Assembly (NCBI RefSeq): GCF_900496995.4
Contig: NC_044014.1
Location: 10,263,001 to 10,327,000 of the forward strand
Reading direction: 5' to 3'
Length of the DNA stretch: 64,000 bases
DNA from: Aquila chrysaetos chrysaetos
Taxonomy: Eukaryota; Chordata; Aves; Accipitriformes; Accipitridae
Each line of letters starts with the position of its first letter. Positions within the stretch are counted from its first letter, which is position 1. The notes under the pieces are model-generated. The model ran no database searches. It worked only from the letters and a program-made list of their open reading frames with translations, and was not told the origin of the DNA. The position numbers were made by a program, and so were the translations under genes. Of this stretch, positions 10,673 to 22,860 are shown piece after piece.

Positions 10673-13584
10673 ATTTTTTCCTATATTAATGAGCAGCTCC
10701 AAGCACAAGAGGTGCCCTGTCTTGGTTGTGTTGTCTAGTATAAAAGAAGGAAAAGATTAACCTATAAGACTATAGTCTAATGATTTATTATTGATATCTT
10801 AACTATCAATATTTAAGTATTGTACTCTATAATGCTTGAGTAGTTTTGGTTGCCAAAATAAACAGCAGAAATATTACTTTGTCCTCCCCCCCCAAATGGG
10901 AATTTCCACTGAAAAATATTTCCCTTTGACATTTTTCTGCCACTGTGCACAACACTTGAATTCTGATCCTGGAAAGCATTTCAAGCCCTTCCTGGCTGAT
11001 AACTCTTCTCCATCCTCCAACACGAATGAATATTCTGTGCTGGATCTACCTACGTGTGTCTGGTGTGTGTGGATTATTAAGGTGTTAGATACACTAACTG
11101 CAGATCTAGTTACTAACACCAGAAGAAACAAATCACTACAGCTGTAAGTGAAGAGCGAAATTTCCTAAGGTAAAATAAAAATAAAAATATCTATTATGCA
11201 ACATTAATAAAAACAGCGGTTCTAGAAATACTTGCCTGCATGAGACATGAGCACTGTGCCCACAAGAGCATAAGCCGGTCTCTTTGAGGGTCAGGACATC
11301 TTTCTTCAGATGCAAAGATTGATGCTTTGACTTTGGCCTTTTCCACTGCTACCATTTTGTGGCTTTCTTTAATTAACTTACTAACTCAAAAGCCCTATAC
11401 ATGTTCATGCTTCCTTTTTAGTGTTCCCTCCACTTCCATTAAATACAAGCCTTTTTCAAACGGCAAATGAAAATAAGAAAGCAGAAGCCCTATTATTCCT
11501 CTTTATACAGAAGGACCGGAGTTGAGTGAGAGTATAGGGAATTGACTTTTAATATAAAATCTGGGAAGGGGAGGAGGGGTATTCTGTTTGTGAAATTCAT
11601 CTTGGTGCAGAAAGCCAGCATGAGGTCTAGACACCACTTAAATCAACATTTAAAGTGTTGCGGTTGCATTTTGTTTCATAATTCTCTCTAGCAGCACATT
11701 CCCAGTGATGGTTTCAATTCTTGGGTGCAGATCAAAAGCACAGTAAAAATTTAAAGACAAGCAAACAAACAAAAACCAGAATAAGTGCAGGCAGCAGAAA
11801 GTTCTGTTGGACGTGCAAAAGGGCTCTTCCCTCATCCCCGCTGCTATAACCCAGAAGTAACTCTTCAAAGGCTTTATGCAAGCTCAAAGCTAGTGCAAGA
11901 AGAGGCTCAGCTAGTTAAGAAGAGAGGCGATCCCACTCCAGCGGTACGCACCAGGACCAGCAACCTCTCTCTGACGCAGATTTGGTACCCGACTCTTCCT
12001 CTGAAGGTGCATAAACACCACTGAGCCCTTGAAGAACAACCTGCCATGGTGGAGCTTTGTTCCTGTCCTCAGTCAAACACCGGCGTATGCCCTGGCCAAA
12101 AGGTTTTCTGTCCTCTTTTGGCCTCTTGGGTGTTCTTTTAAATCTTTCCTATAACAGCTCCAGATATTCTTGTTAGCTGTGCAGCTTTCTGAGCCCATTT
12201 TGTGTCTTGGAGCTGCCTGCTAAAAGCATTAAAATTGTAAAGTGGTGGATGAAGGAAGACAGTTTTGCTTTCAAGCTGAAAAACATGCATCAAAGCCCCT
12301 GTAGTAAATTTACAGAGTATTAAAAACAAACAAAATCTGACCGTAGGGTAACATCATTTTAGGAAAGATGCGATGGCCTACCTCAAAGTCTGCATTTAAT
12401 GTGCACAGCTCTCACTTAACCTGCCTCGGCTATAAATCCCAAGGGCCAAATTCTGTCCAACCATCCTAAACCAGGGATATTTTTACACTGCAAAGGTAGA
12501 GCTAATATAGTCTCTCTGCTCCGGTTACCAAACGCCTCCTCCACAGGCTCTGTTGGTCCTTCTCCAGACAAAGTGCAGGACAGGGAACGTCAGTCCGAGG
12601 GAACACGTACAAGCCGTGCCCCCATAAGGTAATCTTTGACGGGATTGTTAGTTAGAGGTGGGAGCAGAGACAGGGGAGAGCTGGCAAGAGCTGACAGTGC
12701 CATGCTGCTGCTTTGGGGGAAAAGATGGGTTTTCTGAATGGTGCAGCATTCGGCTTTTAACCTGACGGCAGCAATAAAAGCATAGGAAGGAAAGAAGGAG
12801 CTGTAACAGCAAAACCCAAGTGCTCCTGGACCTGAAAAAGCCAGACACTGGGGCCTGGCACTGCAGCCATGAGGATTTTCTTCACCAGGGGGTGAGGAGC
12901 AGCAGCCCAGAAGGGTGGCCGGGCTCAGCAGGGCACCAGGCAGCAGCTTGCAGAGAGGTGCACGGACCTACCCCACACTGGTCAGAGCCAGGCACTCCCA
13001 AAACATGTCAAATAGCAGCTGGCAAGTCAACTGAAGGTAGGAGCCTCTGCCACCCTCCCGAAAGGTGGCCCTTGTAGTACGGTGGCACAAACGAGTTGCT
13101 GTGGGCTGCCTTTGACAGCCTAACCTGAAGTGGTCCTTGGCCCACAGACTCACAAGCTGCATGGGATTGAGAGGCGGCAAAAGGGGGTTAGGCAGATGTG
13201 CATGGATTTCTGGGGAATCTCCATGTCCTTTCTGTACTCTGAGAAAGGCACAGAGCCCGCTGGACACGCAGGGCTGCAGAGCTGTAACGGCTGCAGCTCC
13301 AGAGCTCCCCTGGGAAACACTTCTGCAGTCTTGGCTGCTGCCCAACTGCAGGAGTTGTCACACATCTTGGTGCCACTTCAGCCAGCATCCGTGTCCTTTT
13401 TTCCTCTCACACTGCAGTGTATATGACACTACCCTCATTACTGATTTATTTTTACAACGCCCGAACAAGCTGAATGTAATGAACATTTCTTTTTCCTGTT
13501 GAAGAAGAAAAGCCATAATGAAGTCTGACCCCCATGCTAGTTTGCATGCATTTAGAGGAAAGCACAAACTAGGAAACACTTGGA
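10673..13584. other. Non-coding sequence, no gene seen
   Basis: Contains a C8 run just upstream at 10886-10893, scattered short A-rich runs, and overlapping frames of 98-125 codons on both strands around 12968-13502. The overlap of several frames on both strands in the same GC-richer segment is typical of chance. No domain was recognised. Confidence 0.45.
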
Positions 13585-13600
13585 TTTTTTTTAAAAAAAA
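13585..13600. repeat. T8A8 perfect palindrome
   Basis: Eight T residues followed immediately by eight A residues, a self-complementary 16-base block. Such tracts bend DNA and exclude nucleosomes, and could extrude weakly as a hairpin. No gene or terminator context. Confidence 0.85.
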
Positions 13601-16600
13601 GTGCCTCCAAAATACGTCTTCAAAAAAAATTATTGTAATTTTTTGAATGGTTTCCCCCCCATTCACTGTAGTGTTGTTACTTTAAACAGGAGTCACACAT
13701 TTTCAGTAGGACAGTGAGATATCCGTTTCCAGGAGGGGAATCCAACAGGAGGTTATACAGTAATACATATACTAAATATCTGCAAATTCTTTGGCAGAAT
13801 AATTTGGTATGCTGTTCAATGAATTGTCTAAATGACTAAAATAACAGAGACAAATAACTTCAGGTGCAATGATGCACAAGTGTTACGTGTACAGCTATGC
13901 AGTTCTGATAGAGCCAACAAATCTTCCTTGAGTAAGAACTACACAACTACTTTATTCTCTTCAGGTGTTCACTTTTCCTTGTGCAGTACTCTGAATAAGA
14001 ATACACAAAAGATTTCCAATTTTCGTCTATTTACTAATGTTCATTACTACACATTGACAGTTAGCCATCTGAACGGCCAGCTGAAAGGATGCACAACTGA
14101 AGCAGCGCACAGTTGTAACCCCTGCCTTACCTCCTTGGTTCCCATACATCGAGGTGATGAAATGTGTAACAGCTCTTGTACTTATGTCATGTTTATCTTG
14201 GCTTCGTGTTTAACTTGGCTGGCCTAGCGTGATGAGCGGGGCCAATTTGGTTGAGCATAAAGATGTTGATCTCATTTCAAGCCCAGCTTCCCCAGGTTAC
14301 AATTCCTCTTTTTGATCCATCATCTTAGATCTATACTTTGACCCTGGATTTTCTTTCTGAAAAGCAATATTTCTATGGACACTGATCCAGTATTCCAGCT
14401 CATTTTCTACATAGTTGAAGTCAAACAAGTATTTTTTTAATTTAAGTCTCTGTGAAACTTATAACAGAAGCAGCACAGCACTGTTTGCACTTTTCCCCAT
14501 GTAGCAGTGGCAACCACAAGTAAAATTGATTATGGCTTTTATAAGACTGTCTGGGATAAGAAAGCTGTCTCTTGAGCAGCAATGCTAAATGTGAACTCCA
14601 GATCGATAGCAGCAGGGCTAATAGCTTGTAAATTAGTCACTGGAATTGTGAGCAGATCCTACGGGATTTTGTGTCCCGCTCCCACTGAATTCCCCCTTAC
14701 CTTCCTTTGAAAACTCCAACTACTGTTCCTCCCCCTTGTTCACTGCATTCAGCACTATTTGTCTGCTTCCCTACGGTCCTCTTTAACTGGCCCTTTTTTG
14801 ACTAAGCTGCTCCCAAATCTCTTTGTTCCCTTTTCTGCTCTCCACTTTCTATTCTTCTCATTGCAGTCAAACCAGTCATCCTGCAGGCTTTAAAGTTACA
14901 CCGATGGTGGGTACCCAGAGCCAGACCCAGCAAAAGCAAAGGGAACAAGATGCTCGCAGCCCAGGGTGTCTCTGCACCCACACCACTAGCACAGCCTCTG
15001 AAGGGCCAGACTGGGAAGGGACAGACCCGGCACCATGAAAAATCAGCGTCTGGGGTTCATAAAGGGAAATGCAGACACTGTCCAGGGAGACTTCTCTCAT
15101 CAGCAACCAACAACTGTATCAGCTCACTGGAAAGTCAGCATGGTTTTCCTGGTTCAGAGTCTTAAAACAAAACCTGAATATTTTTAAGGTTGGGAAACTT
15201 TGGTATGAGCCTACCATCACAACGTTTCATGGCAGCAATAGTCAAGTTCCTCCTCCCCTAACCCTCGGTAGCAACATGGACCTCCTGGTTGGCAATCTTC
15301 CTGTGATGCATCATAGTCTCCCAAAAAACAGAGAAGAGGTAAGAGTCACCATGCTCCTATGAAATGCTTCACAAAAAGGGTATCAGTGAATCTGTTTGGC
15401 TGTTGTTAAAAAGAACTTTCTGGGAAGAAGTTGACATTTTGTGTGGAAAGCAGCACTTTTTATATGTTTAGACAGGCACCTAACTTTTCACTGCAAATTT
15501 TGAATGTTGAGGTGCTGGTATGGGTGACAGCATGTATCAGTGTTTACATTAGAAGTAATTACAGTGATGTTATAATCATCCCTAAGCCAGGCATTGCAAA
15601 ACTGAATAATTTATTGTTAAACTTAATTCAAACCTGCTCCAAAGTAGAACTGATTCCTGAACAGCCTGAGCTCGGCTATATAATGACATCTTGAAGCCAG
15701 CAAAGCAATATGGTTACATTATTTTAAAGTCTGTGGTCTGTGCTTAGAGTGCACCACTTTTTAAATGTGTATTTATTTCCTCTTTTCCCTTTCCCATGGT
15801 GCCTCCCATAAGCACAAAGGTTTCTCCACTCTGACACCCATTCCCAGGCATCCTCTCCTCCCCCCTAACACCCTCCGTGCACAGCGCTCACGCAGCACGC
15901 AGCTCTGCTACAGCACCTGCACCTCAGTCCCCGTCCTCTGGGCTCCTCTTCTTGCTGCTCCCCACACATTGACCCGAAGATGCCCTGCTCGCTGGGCTGG
16001 CTCGAGGAACGGCTAAGTGGAGGCAATGGCTCCGGTTCATCTCTCCAGCTCCCAGAGGAAACCTGTCATGCATTGTCCTTGCCTATGCTAGTGCTCTCAC
16101 TTGTGCACTTAATTGAGTGGGACCCAAAAAGTCAAAGCGAATGACCGCCATGAGGGAAAGAGCTTTCACACCACGTACAGGATGCTTTGGGAGAGGAGGC
16201 TCCAGGCAGGAGGACAAGCTGGAAAACCCAGCTACCTTGGCCCCTGAAGCTGGTCTTGAAGCTGAGGTTCCCATGGGAGAGCTGCCCAACTCCTGGCATC
16301 ACATCCCGAAAGGGGTCTGACAGGCAGGCACTGCACGTAAACCCCCTTCGCTCTGCATGTCTTTGGGACCAACCTTCCAGCAACCCAACCCATATATTTG
16401 GTGGTAAAATACATTTCTGGGGAAGGAAAAAGCATGTCTGAAGTTACCCCTTCCCTTTCCTTCTTTGCCCTTCCCTCCCCAAGCAGATGCACACGGTCCA
16501 GGCCCCACATTTGCAAACTTTTTGCTTCTTTGAGCAATTTTCATACTCCAAAACAGCATCATTGAATGTTGCTTAGTTAAGGAAAGACGGCTCATGTCAG

Positions 16601-18815
16601 AAAATGTTTGCTAGATTGGGTCTCATTTTGTAACATTTCCCCTCAAAGGATCATTCAATGATGCATCTTAGAATCAGATTCCAGAGAGGGAACTAAAAGA
16701 AACATCAATAAAAAAAGAAACTGTGAGGAAACTAAATATAGAACAGGCCAATATGAATTAAACAACATCCTAGAAATCTTCACACAATAATTGATTTGCT
16801 CATTTGTACTTCTTTCTATTCTTTAATCTTTCAGCAGGGCTTCAATCCTCCCCCCATTGCTTTTTTAATATTCTCTGTTCATCTGTTGTCTACAATATTG
16901 TTTCTGATCTCTCTCATCCCATCAATCATCTATAAAAAGAGACTAGTCCACACACTCTGGTCTCCAATCCTAATGACTGTAAAGAACTAATCACCTAAAC
17001 TGAGTGATGTTCATTGTTGTAAGTGTCTCTTTGATTTATTAAACATCTCTGTATAAATTCCTGCATGTTTTGCAAGTTGTTTCCTAGAACCTGTATGAAG
17101 GCACTTTGAAATCCTAAAACTGTCTGCTTATGGGGTTTTTGGTTCACCTAATAAATGGATTCTTGTCATAAAAATGAGCTTTTACATAACTGAAAGGACC
17201 ACTCAATTCCAAATTCAGGTCAGATCCCCAGTTTGAGCTTTCTCTGAATACATAGCAAACTTACAAAGGCCACTCATACACACTTTATATTAATGTGAAA
17301 ATACTGCGTGCATCACTTCAGCATGTCTGCCTGCTGACGGAGAGCCATAGACACGACGGAAATACTCCTAATGATGGCATTTTCCCTAGCTGTCACTTTC
17401 ACATGCTGTTGCAAGCTCTTCAGTTGAGCAAGGAGACTTCCAATCTGATTAAATAAAGTTTAAGAACTGAATATGTTCGCACTCTGTCCTAGTCAAAACG
17501 GCATATTCAGCACCATGCTGTCAGTGTGCAACCATTGTTCACAGTGACAAGGTTTGATATGAGTGCTGAAGTTGACCTCTTTGACCATATGCCAATGGTG
17601 AGGCCACCAAATCCCCACCAAAGGATCTGGGTGTCACCAAATTTGGGCATTCTCAAAGGCGAGCGAGGCCCAGATTCTGCTAGTCATGTTGAGGACTGCC
17701 TCCCTATCTATCCTGGTCTCACTTGAAAGAAAAAGAGGTACTAAGGACAGAGCAGAATTCAACATGAGCAAGGTGTCTCTGAGGCTGGCATGAGGCTTTC
17801 GAAAGAGCCTGACATGATATTCTCATAAGCTGATTGTGAAAACGGGAACTAGGCAAAATATTATATGGGCATGGCTGTTGGTAGAACCACACTCAGGGGA
17901 CAACACTCAAAATGGAGGACCAGTTTGACCAACAGCTCATCTCTGGGCCTGCCCTAAGACTTGTGCTGTTCATGTTTTTTTCACTGGCACCTTAGGGTGC
18001 AGGGTTAAAAGGAAAAGGTATAAAATGCTTGAATGATGCCATTCTGGGAAGGATTCTTTGCCAACGAGATATTTATAAATTCCGTTCCCCTTTCCCATGC
18101 TGGATTTGCACAGAATATTGAGTGCCTGCTAAAAATAAATGCATATTCCTTAATGTTCACCACATTCTTTACAGCAGTCCCTGCCAATGAACCAGCTACT
18201 GTTACAGGCGGGTAAGTTTCATGCATTGATTGCCTTAGTGCCTCATACTAAGTAAAAAAGATGTTAATAATCTTATTATTACAGAAACATCATGGAAACT
18301 CATAAATATAGATTCAACAGTTAACATCACAAATCTGTGAAAACCCTTTTTTCAGCACAGTATGGGCATAGTTATGCTGGCAGGCAAAAGAAGTGGGGAA
18401 AAATTATGTATAATTTATTCTATAGATTTGCCCACTTTTTCTGTTTACAAAATGTGCATTAATACCTTACAGCCTTCGCGTTTTGTAACCATTAGCAAAA
18501 CAGTCTCCTACAACCCTCTAGTAAAGGTGGATTAAGCTGGGCTGGTAAATCTTGGTTCAGTGTATAGGCTCATATGGCTTTCCTTTTCACTGCCTGATTA
18601 GCACATTGTCGAGTGTTACTCTTAGAGATTTTTGTTTCCTTATGCTCACTTTAGCATTCAAAATTTGCTTTCTGTGCATAGCTCAGGATCTCGTGCAAAC
18701 ATCAGTGTTGTTGTGATTACAGTTGTCAGCTAGAATAGCCACAGAAAGTGATTAGTTCCCCCACAACTGCGTACACTCAGAAAGGGCTGCAACATAGAAA
18801 CATAGCAGAAGAGGG
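13601..18815. other. Long non-coding stretch, no supported gene
   Basis: Mostly unique AT-rich sequence. A 98-codon frame (15069-15362) contains a strong-looking splice donor (GAG|GTAAGAGT, boundary after 15338) but only a weak upstream acceptor (boundary after 15188), and its peptide is unrecognised. Other frames (131 codons at 13832-14227, 101 codons on the complement near 16.4 kb) are also unrecognised. No repeat family was identified, apart from a possible CR1-like scrap around 18790-18815. Confidence 0.45.
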
Positions 18816-18860
18816 ATCTTCTCTCTCTTTCTCTCACTCTCCTTTTTTTTTTTTTTTTTT
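18816..18860 (+). repeat. CT-rich run followed by T18
   Basis: A pyrimidine tract of CT/TTTCTC units (18819-18842) runs into 18 consecutive T residues (18843-18860). The sequence just upstream (18790-18815: AACATAGAAACATAGCAG) resembles the start of the antisense CR1 fragment at 46053-46070. The tract may therefore sit next to a very short CR1-like remnant, but that is weak. Confidence 0.85.
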
Positions 18861-19861
18861 AAGGAAAATGTGGCAACGATGTTTGGAAAAAAAAATAATT
18901 AGATTTTTTCCCCAAATAACTGAAAAACAAATACAGAGAAAGTAGATTTAGATTTCTGTTCAAGCAAATATTCATGGAAGTGATTAGTGAAGTTTAAAAT
19001 GTCCCCATCATCTGTACTCATAAATATAATGTTGCTGTAAAAAGATATTTCTATTAATATCAGGTGAGAGAACTCCATTACCCAGTCATGAGAACATAAA
19101 TAAATAATAGCCATCCGCAACACTGGTGTCAGCATCTTTATCATAGATGCTGATTTGGGTGAGATGATTTCCAAACTCTCAGGAAAGGGAGACTCATTTC
19201 TATTCCGAGGCTCCTACTCAGAGGACCGTCACACAAATGGACAGAGATTAGGAACAACCAATTCTATATTTCAATTTCTATATATGTGAACTCACTGTAC
19301 TACAAAAAGGGTTACAGAGAGAAATGTTTTTAAAGAGCTTAGGAAGTAAAGCGCAGGCAGGATAGAGGCTTTACGTTGTGAGGAAAAAAGCACAAACAGG
19401 ACAGTTGAAAACACACAAAGAATTTAACCCCCAAGCGAGTCCAGCCAAAACATTTGCTTAAAGTCATATCACACCACTCTGCAGTTGGATCACCTATATT
19501 AATACTGTATACTTAAAATAGCTGCTGATGATAGAGTCCATCTACAAATTTGGTATCAGTGGTTTCACTGGGAAATGATCTGTGATTTTTCTCTGCGCAA
19601 CAACACTGACAATTTAAAGTCTACTATCTCACAACCTACCTCAATCTTAAAAATTAGTTTTTTCTCTCCTCTCAAACAAATGATTTCCAAATCTCTGTGG
19701 GATAAATATGGTCATGATTTAACCTGTTTTACAATCTATTGAGCTTTAAACATGTCAGCTCATCTAAGAATGGATATTATAAATTTTACAGCTCTGGTTT
19801 GGGAGAAAATCCTACATCCTGAAGAAAGGAAACAAAGACTTTCCTCTTCTGATTGGTGAGG

Positions 19862-19910
19862 TTTTTTTTTTTTCTTTTGATTTTGTTTTGTTTTGTTTTG
19901 TTTTGTTTTT
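19862..19910 (+). repeat. T12 tract and (TTTTG)5 array
   Basis: A T12 homopolymer (19862-19873) is followed after a short spacer by five perfect TTTTG units (19881-19905) and a final T run. On the complement it is a (CAAAA)n microsatellite, often grown from the A-tail of retroposons. I see no retroposon body beside it. Confidence 0.95.
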
Positions 19911-22439
19911 CCCAGAAAGATGGTTACTGCTTGAGAGGCACTGAGCAGTAAAGAAGGCTGGAAGTAGTTAGTCTTGGTGGAGGTGAACTGTACGGTTAGA
20001 GGGCAGAAAAAGAGGTCAGAGGTATATATGATCAATACAATATTGCACAGGAATTGCCACAGCGGACACCTCATACCTACTTTGTGTGTGCACTTATAAA
20101 TACCTGTCCGTATCGCCAATCCCTGGCTCAGCTGAAAAAGGTTCTGTATCTTTGACGCGAGGCAAGAAGATCTCCATCCCCGCAGTTCTACTGAGATTAC
20201 TCAGCTGTGAACAGATAACTCAATACAAAGAAGAGGAAGAAAAAGCAAGGAAAAAAGTAGAAGCAGACAATTTCATAGAGCCCAAACCAGACAAGACTCT
20301 CTCTGATGACCAAGGGAAAAGCTTTGATAAACGGTAGGGCAGCTCCTCAAATCCAGGTCTCTGAAAGTGGGGGTGGAACACTGCAGGAAATAATATGAGA
20401 GTCCCTGCTGTGGGAGTCAAGGGAGACAGGGAAAATAGTTCAGGTAATAAAAAAAATGTTAATATTACAAGAGTGGAATGCATCTGAGTATAATTCCAGA
20501 CTTTTAAGTTCAGTTTTCAAATCTTGGAGAAAGAAAGAGACAGCCCGCTGCCATCTCACTAGTTTGTCACATTGGGTTTAAGGTGTGGAATAAATCAAAA
20601 CTTTTTTTCGGAACATGGTACAAAGAAACGCATTAATAATACATGAAAAATGTTCATCACGTTGGTGTGCATCAGTGGAAACACTATTTTAAAGAAGCTA
20701 TGAGCAACACATGAAAAGACTTGACCTAGGTTTCACTTCTGATGTGTCGGGGTGGGGGCAAGTCAAGCATTTCTCTTACCCACTGATGTGCTGTATCTCT
20801 GACTTCCCGCTTGGGTAGAGAAGTTGGGTACCCAAAGCAGGGATGATTTTTTTTCCCACAAGCAAGCAAGGAAGTTTGAATCCTCTGAGCCATCCCCTCT
20901 AAGTGCATTCAAGAGGAACAGAGAGAGAAATAAAACAAAACCTCCCAGCTAACTGGTAGCTGCCATGCCTTTTCTTCTTCTGCATGCTGAATGTTTAAAT
21001 GTCTAAAGACTCTGATGTTTGCTGAGAACAGCAGTCATTTCTGTGCTCAGCTCTGCACACTGTAGGGCAGAGGACTGGGACACACACATGCCTATATCCT
21101 GTGCCTTTCTAAATGGTTTTGCTTTCCTTCCCTTTAGCTTCCAGATACGTGCTTAAAAAAAAAATAATAAAAGTTGATCTGATTAAAAGTATACAATTGC
21201 TATTTATGGAAAAGCATAGCTGCAATAAATATTTGTTTCTAAGCTAGCTGAATCTATTAGCAATCAGAGTGTGGGAAAGATCAAAGGGAAGAGAAGATAA
21301 ACACAAAAATGACATTCGTGATTCAGATTGTGGTAGCGCCCAAAAGCTCCACACAAAAATAAGGCCTCCTGCAGTTGATGCTGTACAGGCAAATAGTGGG
21401 ATTTTCTCGTCTTCTGAAGCGCCAGCAGTCTCAACAGGCAAATTGGACCCGTGCGGGATGAAAACAGACGATTTCTGTTAGTGACCAGGATGAAGAAATG
21501 CTCATTTTGCCAGGGCATCTCTGCTCCTGGGCTAATTCTCTTTGCAAGAGCTGTGGGCACACTCTCCTCAGCTGGTGACGTAGTGACAGAAGATATTTGG
21601 GTCCTGCCACCTCTGTGGGGCTGTGCATCCATGGGGGAACCCTTCGGAGACCTTATGCTTCAGGAATGCAAGAGTTTTGGTTCCACCAGCTCTTCCATGA
21701 ACAATTTGTGCTCTCGGGGCTGGTCAAACGCCGTTGAGCTGAACGACTTCCTTCACTTGGTGGAGGTGGAGGAGCAGAATGGACGGTCGCTTGGCTGTGT
21801 AAACCCACACCACAGTCTCTGTCACGCCCTGCTCTCCCACACGTGTTGGAGGACACTTCAGCTGTGCCTGGGCAAGCACAGAGGGAAGAAGTGTGCTTTG
21901 CGTTGTGTCCTGCCAGGTGGAAGAACCACAGCTGGTGGGCCTTCACGTGGCACTTTGCATGCGTTTCGTTCCTCTCTTCCCATGCACTGCCACTACATCA
22001 CTTTCCACTGCCTCTGGGGAGCCCAGGGGCAAGCATGGTTACTGTTGGACCGTGTCACAGGTCACACATGTGGATGTGGCCACAGCACCTCTTTGCACTG
22101 ACCTGCTGGTGGTCATCACCTCCCCATTGAGCCAGCAGAGCAATCTTCAGCAAACCCATAATCCTGAGCAAGGAGGCTCAGCATCCAAAAATTACCCTGT
22201 CTTTCCCTGCTGGACCTTGATTTTCCAGTGGAGGGTATAAGAAAGAGGGAATGCAGTGCTCCAGCAGATGCTCCTTGCACTCCTTATACATGCCTTAAGC
22301 CTGTTGTCACCATCTTCATTTGTAGTTTTGTGAACTACTTTTACCTTATTTAACAGACTCTCACAATAGAAAAAAAGACCCTAAGGAAAGAGAAAAAAAA
22401 TTGTTACTTTGCTAAGACCTTGCCTGGCAAGTTTCAGCT
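19911..22439. other. Non-coding sequence, no supported gene
   Basis: Holds a 216-codon open frame (21451-22101, +) rich in Cys, His and Ser in a GC-moderate stretch. Several other frames overlap it on both strands. I recognise no domain, signal sequence or splice-bounded exon. The rest is unique sequence with short A-rich runs. Confidence 0.45.
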
Positions 22440-22860
22440 CAGAAACCCCAGAGAACGCAGAAGAGATTAATGAAAATGCTGAGAATCACCATAATAATTC
22501 CAACTACCCGCACCAGTGTCAGCAGGCTCAGCAGGGCCTGTCATTAGAAAGCCCCCTTTTAAAACGGGTGTCCCTCCTATTAGTTAAATTATCTAGACTG
22601 TGGCGAAGAATATTCCAAGGTGACAGAAATCGGAACAGTACAGACTGCTAAAAATGAATATCAGATAATTGCTCATAAATTACTTCTGGGGTCTTTCAAG
22701 ATCTTTCAGTCTTGCCGACTGAAAGGCAAGTCATTTGGAATGCAATAATTAAAATAAAAGCTGCAACATACAGGAAATGTAGTTGGAAGGAAGATATTAA
22801 GAGATATATTGTACCTGCATAAATTATCATCTGGTTTTCAATAGCATCCTGAATTTGCTC
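22440..22860. promoter_or_regulatory. Candidate conserved non-coding element
   Basis: A repeat-free AT-rich stretch with closely packed TAAT/ATTA motifs (for example TTAGTTAAATTATC near 22580-22593 and GCAATAATTAAAAT near 22742-22755), scattered CpGs and a perfect inverted repeat at 22703-22725. It carries no open frame beyond 80 codons. The texture fits a developmental enhancer, but conservation cannot be judged here. Confidence 0.25.
22703..22725. repeat. Nine-base-pair perfect inverted repeat (hairpin)
   Basis: CTTTCAGTC and GACTGAAAG are perfectly complementary arms separated by a TTGCC loop. A second overlapping pairing, CTTGCC with GGCAAG, uses the loop and right flank, so two mutually exclusive foldings exist. 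The stem is too short for a microRNA precursor. It could be a dimeric protein-binding site or chance. Confidence 0.8.

Noticed and set aside
20829..20883. TACCCAAAGCAGG and AGTTTGAATCC at about tRNA spacing
   Set aside because: Both boxes are imperfect, a T-run lies between them, and no stems form.
21451..22101. A 216-codon frame on the + strand
   Set aside because: Other frames overlap it on both strands, no domain or signal peptide is visible, and there are no convincing splice borders. Length alone in GC-moderate DNA is not enough.
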